Assembly: GCF_014904755.1 (NCBI RefSeq)
Contig: NZ_JACZFQ010000041.1
Location: forward strand, 1-36,632
Reading direction: 5' to 3'
DNA length: 36,632 nt
Source: Neoluteolibacter marinus
Lineage (GTDB): Bacteria; Verrucomicrobiota; Verrucomicrobiia; Verrucomicrobiales; Akkermansiaceae
Of the stretch, positions 35,101 through 36,632 are shown in pieces (position 1 is the stretch's first letter; the number at the start of each line of letters is the position of its first letter). Made by a program: the position numbers and the translations under genes. The notes under the pieces were generated by a model that worked only from the letters and a program-made list of their open reading frames with translations, was not told the origin of the DNA and did not search any database.

Positions 35101-35381
35101 CGGAGTTTTTCGGCACCCGGGAATGCCCACGGCGTTTTCCGGCCGGCGCGCGGGCGGTAGGCCGGGGTGTCGCCGGGGTAGCAGAGGTTGCGGACGGTGA
35201 GGTGGTGCTCCGGGTAGCGCAGGTGCAGCTGGGTCTCGAAATTGCCGTAGTACTGCATCCGCTCGCCCAGGCCGTTGCCGAGGAGGACAATGTGCTCGCC
35301 CTTTTGTGGGGCTTCGAAAACGGGGGCCGCGCGGAGTGCCGGCAGCAGCAGGCAGGCGACGAGGAAGAATCTCGCGATCAT
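32178..35381 (-). CDS. 1067-residue secreted SGNH / dehydrogenase-like propeller / HEAT / cytochrome c fusion
   Basis: The start is the ATG at 35381, directly before a signal peptide (MIARFFLVACLLLPALRAAP). Domains in order: an SGNH-hydrolase-like domain, about residues 25-260 (GEHIVLLGNGLGERMQYYGN, ILAFFGYNESFEGPAG); a PVC-type membrane-bound-dehydrogenase or NHL-like propeller, about 350-710 (ADERDFPDLANPMQMTFDNF, GRLWVCTMPSYPHYRPGDPL, DTNGDGKADQ, CDLEFAPDGSLYILDWHNAL); a HEAT-like helical region, about 730-890; and a C-terminal cytochrome c with CATCH (HCATCHQPDGKGQDKIYPPL, then a GVPPMMGFGPMLDD segment supplying methionines). In the SGNH part, block I reads GNG instead of GDS and the C-terminal D-x-x-H is not seen, so that activity may be lost. 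It is divergent from the DUF1080 gene across 131 nt and is likely part of extracytoplasmic sugar oxidation or glycan breakdown (inference). Confidence 0.9.
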   Translation of the reverse strand: MIARFFLVACLLLPALRAAPVFEAPQKGEHIVLLGNGLGERMQYYGNFETQLHLRYPEHHLTVRNLCYPGDTPAYRPRAGRKTPWAFPGAEKLRPELNQHRGEGHYPSEDEWLATCKADTILAFFGYNESFEGPAGTEKYRAELDTFVAHTLAQQYNGNSAPRLVLVSPIAFEDLSSGYDLPDGTRENANLALYTEVMKEVAAKRQVGFIDLFNPTLALFKDSQSKLTTNGFALNDVGDVKIAYLLADALYQPAQILLLADPNKVAARVVEKSWFWQNDHRMLNGVHAYGRRWKPYGNFNYPQEIEKIREMTAVRDEAIWQAVAGKEMDLAAADAKTRALDPVETNFTRPIEYLSGKEALEKFTVMDGFQIELFADERDFPDLANPMQMTFDNFGRLWVCTMPSYPHYRPGDPLPDDKILIFEDTDGDHRADKQTVFADGLHLPIGFELAPGGVYVSQEPNLIYLRDTNGDGKADQRSYILNGFDPHDTHHAISAFSSDASGAIYMAEGVFLHSQVETPYGPQRCTGGGIWRFDPQSFRLERTVQTYFNNPWGIAFDDWDQCFIGDASDGNNWWALPLSVKAPFSHEIKKIAPFAPKRSRPTSGAEFVSSRHFPDEMQGAFMQNNAIGFLGTSVSRLHEDDGGFSGEALGDLVSSSDPNFRPCDLEFAPDGSLYILDWHNALVGHMQHSARDPNRDHARGRIYRVSHKTRPLVEAPAIAGASVPALFAALKEPEYRTRYRARRELRGQSADIVAPAARAWIDTLDPSDPRYEHHVTEALWVTWAQNRVDREILGLCLGAKSHQARAAAVHVLRYAWRKIPDHTALLLKAAGDPHPLVRLEAIAAASWLDNPDGATVLLEALKHPVGKWMPEAIKTAFLTLGDDIEELKKDGALDLTGNPVAAGYLDGTLELGAKPATPAEPEPKLAAADLELWRIGKEVYGREAHCATCHQPDGKGQDKIYPPLDGSEWVTGDEERLIKLVLKGLWGPITVKGTTFDPSNGVPPMMGFGPMLDDREVAGVLTYVRNHFGNTAPAVKPESVAKIREATKEKVDFYSTKDLLEQHPFTR

Positions 35382-35512
35382 GGTGGGCTTCAATGAAGGG
35401 ACGTTGAAAACGCGCGCTTCCGGGGGTTCTTTCCGGAAATCCTGGCGCACGGGCGTCCCCGGTTGCTTCCGGCACGCTTGCAAGGATCGGGGGCCGCCGG
35501 CAAACTGGAATC

Positions 35513-36079
35513 ATGAAAATCATCGCGGCCGTTGCGGCCATCCTGACCTGGGCCGCGGGGCTGTGCGTGGCCGCCGACGGCGAGGAAATCTTCAACGGCC
35601 GCAACCTCGACGGCTGGTCGGCGCAAAGCGAGGTCGACTGGATGGTCCGCGACGGGGCGATTGTCGCGACCAAGGGCAAGCCCGGCCTGCTCACCACGCA
35701 AGCCACCTACCGTGACTACGAACTGGAGATCGAGTTCCGCGCGCCGGATGGGACCAACAGCGGGGTCTTCCTTTCCACGCCGCAGACCGTCACGGATCCC
35801 GCGACCGAGTGCTATGAACTCAACATCGCGCCGTCGTCGAACCCCTATCCCACCGGCAGCCTGGTGGGGCGGGTTCGCCATGACGGCGGCGAAGCACCCG
35901 AATGGCGACGGTTCCGGGTGAAGGTGGAGAGCGGCCGGGTCGAGGTGTGGCTGAACGGTGAGAAAGTGGTCGATTACAAGGACCTCCAGCCGCTGGCCGG
36001 GGGGCACATCGGGCTGCAATTCAACCAAGGCAGGGTGGAGTTCCGGAAGATCAAGATCCGCAAGCTCGGTCTGCCGTGA
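35513..36079 (+). CDS. secreted DUF1080 (3-keto-disaccharide hydrolase-like) protein
   Basis: This 188-residue protein has a signal peptide, MKIIAAVAAILTWAAGLCVA. The DUF1080 pattern follows: EEIFNGRNLDGWSAQSEVDW, MVRDGAIVATKG, YRDYELEIEFRAPDGTNSGV, then WRRFRVKVESGRVEVWLNGE and GGHIGLQFNQGRVEFRKIKI. The fold is a concanavalin-like beta-sandwich. Some family members hydrolyse 3-keto-glycosides, which fits an oxidative glycan route with the neighbouring cytochrome-containing protein. The stop overlaps the start of the next gene by 4 nt (GTGA), so the two are probably translated together. Confidence 0.9.
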   Translation: MKIIAAVAAILTWAAGLCVAADGEEIFNGRNLDGWSAQSEVDWMVRDGAIVATKGKPGLLTTQATYRDYELEIEFRAPDGTNSGVFLSTPQTVTDPATECYELNIAPSSNPYPTGSLVGRVRHDGGEAPEWRRFRVKVESGRVEVWLNGEKVVDYKDLQPLAGGHIGLQFNQGRVEFRKIKIRKLGLP

Positions 36080-36540
36080 GTGCCGATCTCCGTGCCATCG
36101 CCGGCGAGGTCCGTGCCATCTACCGCGAATGGGAGCAACGGCCGCTGGAGCGCCAGTGCACCGGTCGCGGCGACTGTTGTCGCTTCCGGATGACCGGGCG
36201 GACGCCCTTCCTGACCAAGGGCGAGGCCCTGGTGGCGGCCCTTGCCTGGCGCGCCGCCGGCCGGACCGCGGTGCCGGAGTCGCCGGACGGGGCCTGTCCC
36301 TTTTTGAAAGGCGGCCGTTGCCAGATTTACGTGGGGCGGCCGTTCGGCTGCAGGACGCATTTCTGCGATGCCGCCGGCGGTCCGGCGGCGCGGCGGGACG
36401 TGCGCGATCTCATCCAGCGGCTTGAGGACATCGATGCCCGGATGGGCGGCAGCGGCGGGGTGAACTTGCCGGCCGCCGTGGCGGCGGCGATGGATCCGGC
36501 GGGTGCCCGTCGACGCGGTGGCAGCTCCGGGCGGCGGTAA
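36076..36540 (+). CDS. YkgJ-type cysteine-cluster protein
   Basis: This 154-residue protein starts with GTG at 36076, inside the last codons of the DUF1080 gene (GTGA overlap). Cysteines C28, C34, C35, C74, C82, C92 and C97 form the YkgJ/CxxCxxCC-like pattern, with the strings CTGRGDCCRF, GACPFLKGGRCQIYVGRPFG and CRTHFC. The conserved RPFGCR segment supports the family. Such proteins probably bind zinc or an Fe-S cluster; the function is unknown. The C-terminal 30 residues are Ala/Arg/Gly rich and not conserved. The last 92 nt of the window (36541-36632) hold nothing that I can call. Confidence 0.85.
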   Translation: MSADLRAIAGEVRAIYREWEQRPLERQCTGRGDCCRFRMTGRTPFLTKGEALVAALAWRAAGRTAVPESPDGACPFLKGGRCQIYVGRPFGCRTHFCDAAGGPAARRDVRDLIQRLEDIDARMGGSGGVNLPAAVAAAMDPAGARRRGGSSGRR

Positions 36541-36632
36541 CACGAGGCGATCCGGCTCGCCGATCGGCGGGATCCAAGGCCGGTAGCGGGACGGACGCCG
36601 TTCCATGCGACATCCGGGCAAAAAAGTGGCGC

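Noticed and set aside
36605-36632. ATG near the right edge that could begin another gene (MRHPGKKVA)
   Set aside because: Only nine codons are visible, with no Shine-Dalgarno sequence; it cannot be supported.

Overview
This window looks like a chromosomal segment of a GC-rich member of the Verrucomicrobiota, probably Verrucomicrobiales. The taxonomic call is inference. It rests on PVC-type families (a PSCyt1/DUF1549/DUF1553 protein paired with a Tat-exported DUF1501 protein, a very large secreted propeller/HEAT/cytochrome c protein, a DUF1080 protein) and on the form of the ribosomal operon. No rRNA, tRNA, CRISPR array, prophage or insertion sequence was recognised.

Left edge (1-2770, minus strand): a two-gene unit for secreted carbohydrate processing. 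A DUF4185-like secreted protein is followed after 2 nt by a GH2 beta-mannosidase-like enzyme that runs off the left end of the window. A gene-free stretch (2771-3395) holds a short inverted repeat, a possible structured RNA ending in a strong rho-independent terminator, and a plausible promoter and leader for the next operon.

Centre (3396-19424, plus strand): one long collinear cluster, rpsL-rpsG-fusA-rpsJ-rplC-rplD-rplW-rplB-rpsS-[extra gene]-rplV-rpsC-rplP-rpmC-rpsQ-rplN-rplX-rplE-rpsH-rplF-rplR-rpsE-rplO-secY-adk-map. The str, S10 and spc operons are joined. tuf, rpsN and rpmD are missing from their usual slots, and infA, rpmJ and the alpha-operon genes do not follow map. A gene for an exported coiled-coil protein with no evident ribosomal role sits between rpsS and rplV. 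Most start codons lack a Shine-Dalgarno sequence but have C at -1, often CCATG. S5 and S3 carry disordered Arg/Gly/Pro-rich tails, and SecY has an extra C-terminal membrane segment.

Right half (19430-36632): mixed single genes and short operons. They are an N-acetylmuramoyl-L-alanine amidase (minus); an SMP-30/gluconolactonase-like enzyme; a small single-pass membrane protein with its own promoter; the PSD1/DUF1501 pair; rlmN; a minus-strand pair made of a tandem double nucleotidyltransferase (RlaP/YcgL type) and a small protein with the COQ4 metal motif HDxxHx11E; a secreted protein of unknown function; a bidirectional terminator beside a repeat-bearing intergenic element; a NagD-like HAD phosphatase; a 1067-residue SGNH/propeller/HEAT/cytochrome c protein; a DUF1080 protein; and a YkgJ-type cysteine-cluster protein.

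The best candidates for undescribed biology are the exported protein encoded inside the S10 operon, the tandem nucleotidyltransferase plus COQ4-like pair, and the two non-coding elements (2890-3188 and 31101-31209).
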